Positions 1 to 7,354 of a stretch of DNA of 36,709 nt are shown here, one piece after another. Position 1 is the first letter of the stretch. Each line of letters begins with the position of its first letter. The stretch spans positions 1 through 36,709 of the forward strand of contig CAYYWV010000010.1 in assembly GCA_964475385.1 (NCBI GenBank), written 5' to 3'. The DNA comes from CAYYWV01 sp964475385. GTDB taxonomy: Bacteria; Pseudomonadota; Alphaproteobacteria; JAAXGF01. The position numbers and the translations under genes are program-made. Below the pieces are notes generated by a model, which saw only the letters and a list, made by a program, of their open reading frames with translations, did no database searches and was not told where the DNA came from.

Positions 1-98
1 CCTTTGGACGGCCTGCGTTGACAGCGCCTCCGCCGCGGCCGATGCTGAACGGGCGCGCGGCCCTTGCGCGCGCTCATTCACCCGGCGGGAGGAGAGCG

Positions 99-1742
99 AT
101 GCCGCCCCGGGCGCCGATCGCCACGCTTGGAACCCACGAGGTCGCGAACCAGCCGCCGCCGCTTGCGGAGCGCAACCTTTTCGAGACCGACCCGATCCTG
201 CGGGCGGCGGTCGCGCGCGAGGGCGCGGGCTGGGCCGAGGCGAAGCTCAGCGCCTTCGGCGCCGTCGCCGGCTCGGAGCGCGTCCAGTCCCTGGCCGAGG
301 CGGCCAACCGCTATCCGCCCGAGCTTCGCGCCTTCGACCCTTACGGCCATCGGATCGACGAGGTCGCCTATCATCCCGCCTATCACGAGCTGATGGCGCT
401 CGCCAAGCGCCACGAGGTCCATTCGATCGCCTGGACCGCAAAGCGCAAGGGTGGGCATGTGGCCCATTTCGCGCTCGAGTACATGCTGGTCCAGGCCGAG
501 GCCGGCGTGTGCTGTCCGATCACCATGACTTATGCGGCGGTGCCGGCGCTGCGCCAAGCGCCCGAGATCGCGGCCGAGTGGGAGCCCCGAATCCTTTCGC
601 CCGAGTATGACCCGCGTTTCGTTCCGGCGGCCGAGAAGGCGGGCGCGACCATCGGGATGGCGATGACCGAAAAGCAAGGCGGCTCCGACGTCCGCGCCGC
701 GACCACGCGGGCGACGCCGCTCGGCGGCGGCGCTTTCGCGCTCACCGGCCATAAATGGTTCTGCTCGGCGCCGATGTCGGACGCCTTTCTCACCCTCGCT
801 TACACCGACAAGGGGCTGAGCTGCTTCTTCGTCCCGCGCTGGCGGCCCGACGGGACGCGCAACGCGTTCCGCATCCAAAGGCTCAAGGACAAGCTCGGCG
901 ATCGCTCGAACGCCTCGGCCGAGATCGAGTACGAGGACGCCTGGGCGCGCCTTGTCGGCGAAGAAGGGCGCGGCGTGCGGACCATCATCGAGATGGTCCA
1001 CCACACCCGGCTCGATACCGCGCTCGCCGCTGCCGGGATGATGCGCGAGGCCGTGGTCCGGGCGGTCCATCACGCCGCCCATCGCCGCGCCTTTCAGCGC
1101 CCGCTCGACCGCCAGCCGTTGATGCGCAACGTGCTCGCCGACATGGCGGTCGAATGGGCGGCGGCGACGATGCTCGCGGCGCGGGTGGCCCGCGGCTACG
1201 ACATCGCCGGCGATCCCTTCGCGCGGATCGCGGTGGCGGTCGCCAAGTACTGGATCAACAAGCGGCTGCCCAACCTTGTCTACGAGGCGATGGAGTGCCT
1301 GGGCGGCAACGGCTATGTCGAGGAATCGCCGATGCCGAGGCTCTACCGCGAAGCGCCGGTCAACAGCATCTGGGAGGGCTCGGGCAACGTGATCTGCCTC
1401 GACGTTCTGCGTGCGATCGAGCGCGCGCCCGAATCGCTTGACGCCTTGCTCGCCGAGATCGAGGCGGCGCGCGGCGCGGACCGCAGGCTTGATGCGGCGG
1501 CCGACCGGCTCGGCGCGCTTATCGCCGACCGCGAGGGTCGCGAAGGCCGCGCCCGCCGTTTGGTCGAAACCATGGCGCTCGCCCTTCAGGGGGCGCTCGT
1601 CGTCCGCCACGGGCCGCCGGCTTTGGCCGAGGCCTTCTGCGCATCGAGGCTCGGCGGCGACTGGGGCCATGCGCTCGGCACGCTGCCGCCCGGAACCGCC
1701 TTCGACGACCTCATCGCGTTGGCTCGACTCCCCGACGCATAG
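99..1742 (+). CDS. AidB-like acyl-CoA dehydrogenase family protein
   Basis: This is a flavoprotein of the acyl-CoA dehydrogenase superfamily, AidB branch. The N-terminus carries the AidB-type stretch THEVANQPPPL followed by NLFETDP. The middle shows the flavin/substrate region (GMAMTEKQGGSDVR, then LTGHKWFCSAP), and the C-terminal domain has the family signature ECLGGNGYVEES with IWEGSGN. About 547 aa, close to E. coli AidB (about 540). I chose the ATG at 99 because a strong Shine-Dalgarno (GGGAGGAGAG, 87-96) sits just before it; an in-frame upstream start at 18 would add 27 residues of low-complexity sequence. AidB proteins are linked to the alkylation response, but many members in this group may be true acyl-CoA dehydrogenases, so the substrate is unknown. 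It is convergent with the nuclease-like gene, only 6 nt away. Confidence 0.93.
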   Translation: MPPRAPIATLGTHEVANQPPPLAERNLFETDPILRAAVAREGAGWAEAKLSAFGAVAGSERVQSLAEAANRYPPELRAFDPYGHRIDEVAYHPAYHELMALAKRHEVHSIAWTAKRKGGHVAHFALEYMLVQAEAGVCCPITMTYAAVPALRQAPEIAAEWEPRILSPEYDPRFVPAAEKAGATIGMAMTEKQGGSDVRAATTRATPLGGGAFALTGHKWFCSAPMSDAFLTLAYTDKGLSCFFVPRWRPDGTRNAFRIQRLKDKLGDRSNASAEIEYEDAWARLVGEEGRGVRTIIEMVHHTRLDTALAAAGMMREAVVRAVHHAAHRRAFQRPLDRQPLMRNVLADMAVEWAAATMLAARVARGYDIAGDPFARIAVAVAKYWINKRLPNLVYEAMECLGGNGYVEESPMPRLYREAPVNSIWEGSGNVICLDVLRAIERAPESLDALLAEIEAARGADRRLDAAADRLGALIADREGREGRARRLVETMALALQGALVVRHGPPALAEAFCASRLGGDWGHALGTLPPGTAFDDLIALARLPDA

Positions 1743-1748
1743 GCGCGA

Positions 1749-2438
1749 TCAGGGGCGGGCCTTGCGCCAGCCCGCGGCGAGGGCCTCTTCCTCGGTGCAG
1801 AACCAGCGCTCGCCCCGGTCGGCGGCGATGGCGGCCTCGGCGTAACGTGCTTCGCCCGGCAGCAGGTAGACCCGCGCGCCCGTGACGAGGATTTGTCCCT
1901 TGATGAGGCAAGCGCCCGCCGCGCCTGCGATCTCGATCGCGAGCCGTTCGCCGCGCCGCCAGCGCGCGGGCTCGACGAAGACGCCGGCGAAGATGCCGTT
2001 TCCCTTGCCCCGCGCCTCGCGGTAGTTCTGGATGTAGTCGGACGAAACCCGAAGGTCGGCGAGCGCCATGCCTCGGGTGACCATCTCGGCCCCGAGGTTG
2101 AGCCAATCGGCCTTGCAGCGGGCCGCGATGCGGCCATAGGAGTCGCGGCCCTTTTCCTCGCAGCGGATCTGCTTGCCGGCGACGAGTTCGAACAAGAGGC
2201 GGGCGGCGGCCGCGCCGCAAGCCCAGGGCTTGCCGCCTCGAGCGCAGAGCTGGCCGGCCTCGGGGGCGTCGATCCCATGAAGATCGACGAGCGTATCGCC
2301 AATCGCAAGGGTGTCGCCGTCGATCACCTCGGCCAGGCCGGCGATCTCGGCCCGCGCCGGCGCGGCGAGCGTGACGACGAACGCAAGCGCGCCTACTGCA
2401 AGCGCGCCGCAAAGCCTCTTTCGCCGCATGGACGGCAT
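1749..2438 (-). CDS. Exported thermonuclease (SNase-fold) family protein
   Basis: This is a secreted protein with a staphylococcal-nuclease-like domain. Residues 1-30 form a signal peptide (basic MRRKR start, hydrophobic core, APARA cleavage site). The SNase core follows: VIDGDTLAIG (about 38-47), LHGIDAPE (53-60), and DSYGR (99-103). In a motif alignment by eye, E60 and R103 match the catalytic Glu43 and Arg87 of the S. aureus enzyme, but the Arg35 position is Asp52 (VDLHGIDAPE where most homologues have VRLxGIDAPE). Nuclease activity is therefore uncertain. A C-terminal part of about 60 residues (ILVTGARVYLLPGE, RWFCTEEEA) looks like an additional small domain. The start at 2438 is supported by GGCGGAGG five bases upstream. 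Confidence 0.88.
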   Translation of the reverse strand: MPSMRRKRLCGALAVGALAFVVTLAAPARAEIAGLAEVIDGDTLAIGDTLVDLHGIDAPEAGQLCARGGKPWACGAAAARLLFELVAGKQIRCEEKGRDSYGRIAARCKADWLNLGAEMVTRGMALADLRVSSDYIQNYREARGKGNGIFAGVFVEPARWRRGERLAIEIAGAAGACLIKGQILVTGARVYLLPGEARYAEAAIAADRGERWFCTEEEALAAGWRKARP

Positions 2439-2601
2439 GGTCCTCCGCCTTCCCGTTTTCGCTCAGCATAGCCCGCGTTCGCCCGCGGCGCATCCCTCTC
2501 GCCAGCGGGGGCGCAGAACGGTTGGTTCGCGCAAGCCCGTCGCGTAGGCTTGGCCGGGCGGGAGAGGGCGGGTGAACGAAGAGGAAAAGGAAAAAGAGTT
2601 C

Positions 2602-2976
2602 ATGCGCGCAGTCGTCGTAATCGCCGCCGTAAGCGGGCTCGTTGCGGTCGTCATGGGCGCGGCGGCCGCCCACAGCCTCGCGAGCGCGCTCGCGCCCGAG
2701 GCGCTCGACTGGATCGAAACCGGGGCGCGTTATGGGGGCTGGCATGCGACAGTGCTGCTCGCCGTCGCCGCGTTGATGGCGGTGCGACCGGCGCGGGCGC
2801 TGACGTTGGCCGCAGCCGCGTTCGCGGCCGGCATCTTTCTGTTCAGCGGCAGCCTGTTCGCGCTCGCGCTTACGGGGCTTCGGGGGCTCGCCGCGCTGAC
2901 GCCGATCGGCGGCGGCCTCTTGATCGCAGGCTGGGGACTGCTCGTCGTCTACGGGCTTAAGCTGAAAGGCCGCTGA
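2602..2976 (+). CDS. DUF423 family inner-membrane protein
   Basis: This is a small integral membrane protein of the DUF423 (YgdD/TMEM256-like) family, function unknown. It has four predicted membrane segments: AVVVIAAVSGLVAVVMGAAAAHSLA, the GGWHATVLLAVAALMAV segment, ALTLAAAAFAAGIFLFSGSLFALAL, and LTPIGGGLLIAGWGLLVVYGL. The family features GAxxAHxL near the N-terminus, FSGSLFAL and TPIGGxxLIxGW are all present. From the ATG at 2602 the protein is 124 aa, the usual family length. A GTG at 2572 with an upstream GGGAGAGGG could extend it by ten highly charged residues (NEEEKEKE), but that purine-rich stretch looks more like ribosome-binding sequence for the ATG. Confidence 0.88.
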   Translation: MRAVVVIAAVSGLVAVVMGAAAAHSLASALAPEALDWIETGARYGGWHATVLLAVAALMAVRPARALTLAAAAFAAGIFLFSGSLFALALTGLRGLAALTPIGGGLLIAGWGLLVVYGLKLKGR

Positions 2977-3154
2977 TCCTCTTGGCGGCGGGCCGGGGTC
3001 TCGGCAAGAGGAGAGCGTGGATCAGGGCGACGAACGGCAACGCCGCCGCATAAAGCCACCATTTCCAAAGGTTGTAGCCTTTGCGACGGGCGATCGAGGC
3101 GGGCCAGAGCCCGCCGACGATTGCAAACACGAGGTAGGAAGCCCAGCCGTCCAT
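2957..3154 (-). CDS. Small two-segment membrane protein, unknown function
   Basis: A 65-aa protein, tail-to-tail with the DUF423 gene and overlapping its last 20 bases on the opposite strand. It shows two hydrophobic segments: YLVFAIVGGLWPASIA near the N-terminus and WWLYAAALPFVALIHALLL in the middle, joined by the short basic loop RRKGYNLWK. It ends in a basic tail. The pattern of a first helix, a basic RKG motif and an aromatic WWLY second helix resembles small membrane proteins common in Alphaproteobacteria whose role is unknown. The ATG at 3154 has GAGGG eight bases upstream. A longer frame up to 3196 adds only hydrophilic residues and is less likely. Confidence 0.7.
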   Translation of the reverse strand: MDGWASYLVFAIVGGLWPASIARRKGYNLWKWWLYAAALPFVALIHALLLPRPRPAAKRISGLSA

Positions 3155-3271
3155 CGTTCGGCCCTCGACCCTCCGCTCATCCGCCTTCCGCTCCAAAAGG
3201 AGGGTGCGGCCCGTAGACCCTAGGGGCCGCTCCCGTTGCCGGCAATGACCGCCGTCACCGGCGCTTACGGC

Positions 3272-4183
3272 CTATTCCGGCGCCGCGCCTTTCGGGCGCG
3301 CCGGTCCCATGATCTCTTCGAAGAAGACGGCGAGCCGCACGATCGCGTCCATGTGAGCCTCGCGGTCGTAGCGGATGAAGTATCCGAGAAAGGTGTAGCC
3401 GCCGGGGACGACCTCGATCTCGGGGTCGCTTCGCGCCTGCTCGGCGAGCAGCCATGCGTTGGTTGGGAAGTCGTCGTCGAACAGATGAGTGGCGCCCGGA
3501 TAGACCTGAAGCGCGACCGCGGCCGAGGCCGCGATCCTGCGGGCGTTCCGGACCATGTCCGCACAAGGGGCCACAGGGGTCCAGCGGTCGGCGTCGCCCA
3601 TCATGATAAGCACCGGGGCCTCGAAACCGCCGGCGATATCGCATCCGGGGTAAAAGGCGGCCGCGGCGCGGAACCGCAAACCGACGGGGCGCGCGGGGCG
3701 CTGGGCAGGGTCGAGACCGACCGTGCGCAGCGCCGCATCGCCGCCCTCGCCCCAACCAACGAGCGCGATCCGCGCGGGATCGACGTCAGCGCGTTTCGCG
3801 AGGTAGGCGAGCGCGCCATAGGCGTCGTCGACGCGCAGCCCGTTTCTGTCGCCGTGATCCTCGGCGCAGCCGGCCCCGAGGCCGCGCGGCTTGAACGAAT
3901 CGACGATCAGCGCGACGTAGCCCATCTGCCAGAACCGCCCCGCCCATTTGTGGTAGAGGTCGATGACGCCGTCGCAGCCGTGGAGAAGAACGAGCGCCGG
4001 GAACGGGCCGTCGCCGCGCGGGCGATAAAGCGTGGCCCGGAGCGCGACGTTCGCGCTGTCGCCGGCGCCGGGAAAGACCACGTTTTCGACGTGATTGGCG
4101 AAAGCCTGTTTTGGAAGCTGAAGAAGGAGAAAGACAAGAGCCGCGGCAAGGCTCGCCCGCCACCATCGGCTGGAGGGTCGCAT
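3272..4183 (-). CDS. Secreted dienelactone-hydrolase-like alpha/beta hydrolase, nucleophile position is Gly
   Basis: This is an alpha/beta-hydrolase-fold protein of the dienelactone hydrolase type. With the chosen start it begins with a signal peptide (RWWRASLAAALVFLLLQ, cleavage near QAFA). It keeps the fold landmarks: ATLYRPRGDGPFPALVLLHGC, GYVALIVDSFKPRG, the acid loop LIMMGDADRWTP and the histidine loop YPGATHLFDD. The nucleophile elbow reads LVGWGEGGD: the residue that is Ser or Cys in active relatives (typically GWSxGG) is Gly, encoded by GGC at 3751-3749. It may be catalytically dead or use another nucleophile. The start is uncertain: an ATG at 4234 gives 17 more residues, and neither site has a strong Shine-Dalgarno. 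Confidence 0.82.
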   Translation of the reverse strand: MRPSSRWWRASLAAALVFLLLQLPKQAFANHVENVVFPGAGDSANVALRATLYRPRGDGPFPALVLLHGCDGVIDLYHKWAGRFWQMGYVALIVDSFKPRGLGAGCAEDHGDRNGLRVDDAYGALAYLAKRADVDPARIALVGWGEGGDAALRTVGLDPAQRPARPVGLRFRAAAAFYPGCDIAGGFEAPVLIMMGDADRWTPVAPCADMVRNARRIAASAAVALQVYPGATHLFDDDFPTNAWLLAEQARSDPEIEVVPGGYTFLGYFIRYDREAHMDAIVRLAVFFEEIMGPARPKGAAPE

Positions 4184-4256
4184 GCGGCGCGGCGTAGCTG
4201 CATGATCGCCGATCTTCGTGAAAAACATTCTCATATTTTCCCGTAAAATGCGAAAG

Positions 4257-4288
4257 CCCCGGTCCGTTGGGGGGATAACGGACCGGGG
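4257..4288 (-). terminator. Perfect 12-bp inverted repeat, likely transcription terminator
   Basis: CCCCGGTCCGTT (4257-4268) and AACGGACCGGGG (4277-4288) pair perfectly around an 8-base loop. Read on the minus strand, the stem is followed by CTTTCGCATTTT, a loose T-rich stretch. It lies 127 bases past the stop codon of the small secreted protein gene and just before the start of the hydrolase gene, so it probably separates these two units. No comparable T-rich tail exists on the plus strand. Confidence 0.6.
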
Positions 4289-4414
4289 CCGGGTGCGACG
4301 CTCGCCGGGTCCGGGCCGCAACGAGACGGTCCACACCCAGTGATTGACTTATCCTGTCGTTTTCCAGCGGCAAGGGGAATTCCACGCCGCGCCGAAGACG
4401 TGATCGCCGTGCGC

Positions 4415-4726
4415 TTACTCGCCCGTCCGGCCGGGGCGGTAGACGCGGACCGCGGACCGGTCGGGTCGAGCAAAGGGGATCGGCATCCATCTGGGGCCGG
4501 CGGCAAGCACCCAGCTTCGTCCGCTTTCGGTGTCGACCAGAACGAGCGCATCGCCCGCAAGGCCGCGCATCACGCGTACGCCGTGCTCGTCGGCGACGGT
4601 ATGCCCGATACCGGGGGCGCCTTCGACGACGGCGTAATGAGTCGAATCATGGGCCTGGGCCGCCGCCGGCGCGACGAACGCGGCCGATGCGGCGAGCGCG
4701 CCGAGAGCGGCGTTTCTCGGGTTCAT
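4415..4726 (-). CDS. Small secreted protein, unknown function
   Basis: A 103-aa protein I do not recognise. Residues 1-25 are a clear signal peptide (MNPRNAALGALAASAAFVAP, cleavage after AAAQA). The mature part of about 78 residues contains HYAVVEGAPGIGHTVADEHGVRVM and SGRSWVLAAGPRWMPIPF, which looks like a short all-beta domain; it has no cysteines and no membrane segment. The start is well supported by GGAGG eight bases before the ATG. It is divergent from the cold-shock gene with a 325-base gap and is followed by a strong hairpin. It is probably periplasmic; nothing in the context suggests a specific role. Confidence 0.75.
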   Translation of the reverse strand: MNPRNAALGALAASAAFVAPAAAQAHDSTHYAVVEGAPGIGHTVADEHGVRVMRGLAGDALVLVDTESGRSWVLAAGPRWMPIPFARPDRSAVRVYRPGRTGE

Positions 4727-5051
4727 CCCTGTATCCTCCGGTTTTCGGTCTCGTGGTCGTTTGGGTTCAGGGGAGCGCGCGTTGACCGCGTTGTCAAGGC
4801 GCGCAGGCGCCGGGGGCCGAGAAAAGCGCGCGCGGCTGCGCCCCGATTTTTTTCTCGGAACCGCGGGTTTTTCTTGTACTTTTCCGCGCCCCGGGTAGCA
4901 TGGCGCCTGCGGATCGTATATCGCTTCGGGCCTTTGTTTTGGCGCACGTGCCAACGTCTACGACAAGGCCGGCCCTTTCAATCGTTGCCCGCGGACGACA
5001 CCGCCGTCGTGCATCACACGGCGACCATTGACTGTGAAGAAGGGCAACAAC
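4727..5051. other. Divergent intergenic region upstream of the cold-shock gene
   Basis: This 325-base stretch holds no convincing gene. It should contain the promoters of the small secreted protein (minus) and the cold-shock gene (plus). One weak plus-strand candidate is TTGTAC (4874-4879), a 16-base spacer and TAGCAT (4896-4901), which would give a leader of about 145 bases, similar in length to the long leaders known for cspA-type mRNAs. The match to the sigma-70 consensus is poor, so this is a suggestion only. The sequence around 4850-4890 is T-rich compared with its surroundings. Confidence 0.35.
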
Positions 5052-5258
5052 ATGGCAACTGGGATTGTCAAGTGGTTCAACCCGACTAAGGGCTATGGGT
5101 TCATCACCCCGGACGAGGGGGGCAAGGACGTTTTCGTTCATGTGACCGCGGTCGAGCGGGCCGGCCTTGCGGCGTTGGCCGAGGGGCAGCGCGTGAGTTA
5201 CCAGGTGGTTTCGGACCGGCGCGGCTCGAAGGCCGTCGACCTCGCGATCGCCGAATAG
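5052..5258 (+). CDS. Cold-shock domain protein (CspA family)
   Basis: A 68-aa single cold-shock domain, the normal size for bacterial Csp proteins, which bind single-stranded RNA and DNA and act as RNA chaperones. Both nucleic-acid-binding motifs are present: RNP1 as KGYGFITP (residues 13-20) and RNP2 as VFVHVTAV (about 28-35), plus the family opening GIVKWFNPTKGYGF. I chose the ATG at 5052 because homologues begin MATGTVKWFN; an upstream start at 5028 adds MTVKKGNN, which is more likely leader sequence containing the ribosome-binding site (GAAGAAGGG, 5036-5044). A GC-rich hairpin follows the stop codon. Confidence 0.95.
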   Translation: MATGIVKWFNPTKGYGFITPDEGGKDVFVHVTAVERAGLAALAEGQRVSYQVVSDRRGSKAVDLAIAE

Positions 5259-5265
5259 GCGTCGA

Positions 5266-5285
5266 GGCCGGGCTCCGGCCCGGCC
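5266..5285 (+). terminator. GC-rich hairpin after the cold-shock gene
   Basis: GGCCGGGC (5266-5273) and GCCCGGCC (5278-5285) form a perfect 8-bp stem with a TCCG tetraloop, starting eight bases after the stop codon. No T-run follows, so it is either a weak intrinsic terminator or an mRNA 3'-end stabiliser. Confidence 0.45.
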
Positions 5286-5326
5286 CCGCCTGTCCTTGCC
5301 TGTCGATCTCCGGTGACGGGGGAAGC

Positions 5327-5776
5327 ATGGGCAGGCCGGCTCCATTTTTCATTGACCGGACCGAGGACGCGCCCGGCGTAGCGGGGGCTTATGTCCTCGC
5401 GCTCGCGCTCGCGCGACCCTGCATCGTCGAGGGCGCGCGGTGGGGGCGCGCGCGGCTCGCGCCTGGGCGTTATCTTTACGCCGGCAGCGCTTATGGACCG
5501 GGCGGCCTGCGCGCGCGGCTCTTCCGTCATGCGCGGCGCGACAAGACGATGCGCTGGCACGTGGACCGGCTGACCCGGCGGGCGCGGCTCGTCCAGGTTC
5601 TCGTCTGGCCGGAGGGCGATGAATGCGCGCTCGCGGCCGCTGCGCGGCGTTCGCCGGGGGCCGCGATCCCGATTCCCGGCTTCGGCGCGAGCGACTGCCC
5701 CCGTTGTCCGAGTCACCTTGTCGCCTGGCCGGAAGCAACGCCTCTCGCCCGGCTTCTCCGCAATCTGCGGTTCTGA
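5327..5776 (+). CDS. DUF123 (GIY-YIG-like) nuclease-family protein
   Basis: A 149-aa protein of the DUF123 family, a divergent GIY-YIG-fold group often found beside or fused to endonuclease III-type genes. The landmark motifs are all present: GAYVL (20-24) standing for GIY, GRYLYAGSAYGPGGLRARL (47-65) for YIG and the catalytic-arginine helix, then MRWHVDRL (75-82), ECALAAAA (99-106) and the C-terminal GFGASDCPRCPSHL (118-131) typical of the family. No partner endonuclease gene is nearby. The ATG at 5327 has GGGGGA a few bases upstream. It may be a DNA-processing enzyme; its substrate is not known. Confidence 0.88.
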   Translation: MGRPAPFFIDRTEDAPGVAGAYVLALALARPCIVEGARWGRARLAPGRYLYAGSAYGPGGLRARLFRHARRDKTMRWHVDRLTRRARLVQVLVWPEGDECALAAAARRSPGAAIPIPGFGASDCPRCPSHLVAWPEATPLARLLRNLRF

Positions 5777-5795
5777 CGGAGCGGAAGGGGACGCT

Positions 5796-5966
5796 TTACT
5801 CCGCGCGGCGGCAAGGGCAGGGGCCGCCCGCGACGTAAAGCCGCTTGCGGTCCTCGGCGCTGAGCCGGCAGGGCGCCCGCTTCTCTCCCGGCTTTACGTC
5901 TCGGCCGCCGCAGTGAGGCGCGCCAAAGAGCCCGACCAGGGCCCATCGCATGTATCGTCCGAACAT
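5796..5966 (-). CDS. 56-aa cysteine-containing small protein, unknown function
   Basis: A short frame with a strong ribosome-binding site (GGAGGT, six bases before the ATG at 5966). The protein starts with an amphipathic or weakly hydrophobic stretch (MFGRYMRWALVGLFG) and continues with four cysteines at residues 19, 33, 50 and 52 (PHCGG, APCRL, GPCPC) within a strongly basic sequence. The spacing would allow metal binding or disulfides, but no known family comes to mind. It is tail-to-tail with the DUF123 gene (19 bases between stops) and downstream of the CoA-transferase operon. It could be a chance frame; the good Shine-Dalgarno and the otherwise empty interval argue for a gene. Confidence 0.5.
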   Translation of the reverse strand: MFGRYMRWALVGLFGAPHCGGRDVKPGEKRAPCRLSAEDRKRLYVAGGPCPCRRAE

Positions 5967-6009
5967 GCCCGACCTCCGTGTGGCGGGGCGCCGAAGCGAT
6001 TGTGAAGAT

Positions 6010-6025
6010 CCTGTCGACAGACAGG
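6010..6025 (-). terminator. Short inverted repeat downstream of the CoA-transferase operon
   Basis: CCTGTC (6010-6015) and GACAGG (6020-6025) flank GACA and contain the 8-bp palindrome TGTCGACA. It lies between the stop of the CaiB/BaiF gene (6103) and the start of the 56-aa gene (5966). It could be a weak terminator or an operator; there is no T-run. Confidence 0.25.
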
Positions 6026-6102
6026 AAATCGCGCAAGCGGTTTCCAAACGATGAAGGCGGATTTCGAAAACGCCCGCCCGCGCCGGCGGCCGCGGGGCGG
6101 GC

Positions 6103-7323
6103 TCAGCGCGGGGGCCGGCGACGCTCTTCGAGAAGGACGCCCTCGGCGAGAAGGGCTTCGATCTCATCCGCCGCGAATCCGGCCTCGGCGAGCACCGCGC
6201 GGCCGTCTGCGCCGTAACGCGGCGGCGGGGTGCGCGCCGTCCCCGGCGTGCGCGAGAGCTTGGCCGGAATCCCGGTGCCGCGGTAGTCGCCGATCTCGAC
6301 CACCATGTCGCGGTGGCGGGTATGGGGGTGCGCCATTACGGTCGGGATGTCGCGCACCGGGCCGCAGGGCACGCCGAGCCGGATCAGGCGATCGCACAGC
6401 GCCTCGCCGTCGAGCTTGGCGAGCAGGCGCTCGATCTCGGCCGAGAGCGCGTCGCGATTCTCGACCCGGGCGCTGTTGGTGGCGAACCGCGGATCCTCGG
6501 CGAGCGCGGGCGCGCCCACCTCCTCGCAGAAGCGGCGGAACTGGCGGTCGTTGCCGACCGCGAGGAAGATTCCCCCGGTCGCGGTCTGGAACTGGTCGTA
6601 AGGCGAGATGTTGGGGTGCGCGTTGCCGATCGGCTTCGGCGTCTTGCCCGACATGAACCAGTTGGCGGCCTGCGGGTGCAGAAGGCTGATCGCGCTGTCG
6701 TACAGAGTCACCTCGATGAACTGGCCGAGGCCCGAGCGCCCGCGCTCGATGAGCGCCATCAGGATCGCGTTGGCGGCGATCAACCCGGTGCCGAGGTCGA
6801 CCAGCGGGGTGCCGACGCGCACCGGGCCGGTCTCGGGCGTGCCGTTGATGCTCATGATGCCGGCGCAGGCCTGCACGGCCGCGTCGTAGCCGGGAAGCCC
6901 GCCCAGCGGACCATCGGCCCCGAAGCCGCTGATCCGGCAGTGGACCAGGCCGGGATGACGGGGCTTTAGGGTCTCGTCGTAACCGAGCCCCCATTTTTCG
7001 AGCGTGCCGGGCTTGAAGTTCTCGATCAAAACGTCGGCGCGATCGACGAGACGCAGCAACACCGCGCGCCCCTCGGGCCGCGAGAGGTCGAGGCCGACGC
7101 TTCGCTTGTTGCGGTTGACCCCGACGAAGTAAGAGCTTGCGTCGCCCCGGAACGGCGGTCCCCACTCGCGCGTCTCGTCGCCCTGGGGCGGCTCGATCTT
7201 GATGATCTCGGCCCCGTGGTCGCCGAGGAACTGGGTGCAGTAAGGCCCGCCGAGCACGCGCGTAAGATCGAGGACGCGGATGCCGGCGAGCGCGCCGGCG
7301 GCGCTGTCTGTCGTTTCGGTCAT
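6103..7323 (-). CDS. CaiB/BaiF (class III) CoA-transferase
   Basis: A 406-aa family III CoA-transferase, which moves CoA between carboxylic acids in the cytoplasm through an aspartyl-CoA intermediate. The N-terminal motif LAGIRVLDLTRVLGGPYCTQFLGDHGAEIIKIEPP and NRNKRSVGLDL are typical. The expected catalytic Asp is D176 in VGTPLVDLGTG. Later signatures include GYDAAVQA, GQFIEVTLYDSAI and SPYDQFQTATGGIFLAVGND. It is the third gene of a minus-strand operon, 31 bases after the class I CoA-transferase-like subunit B gene. The acids used cannot be told from sequence; relatives include formyl-CoA, carnitine, succinyl-CoA:mesaconate and other transferases. Confidence 0.93.
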   Translation of the reverse strand: MTETTDSAAGALAGIRVLDLTRVLGGPYCTQFLGDHGAEIIKIEPPQGDETREWGPPFRGDASSYFVGVNRNKRSVGLDLSRPEGRAVLLRLVDRADVLIENFKPGTLEKWGLGYDETLKPRHPGLVHCRISGFGADGPLGGLPGYDAAVQACAGIMSINGTPETGPVRVGTPLVDLGTGLIAANAILMALIERGRSGLGQFIEVTLYDSAISLLHPQAANWFMSGKTPKPIGNAHPNISPYDQFQTATGGIFLAVGNDRQFRRFCEEVGAPALAEDPRFATNSARVENRDALSAEIERLLAKLDGEALCDRLIRLGVPCGPVRDIPTVMAHPHTRHRDMVVEIGDYRGTGIPAKLSRTPGTARTPPPRYGADGRAVLAEAGFAADEIEALLAEGVLLEERRRPPR

Positions 7324-7354
7324 GGATGCGTCTTACGGCCTAAAGACCGCGGGG

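Noticed and set aside
78..1670. Long minus-strand frame (530 codons) opposite the AidB-like gene.
   Set aside because: Compositional shadow of a strong plus-strand gene; the translation is Arg/Gly/Asp-rich without domains.
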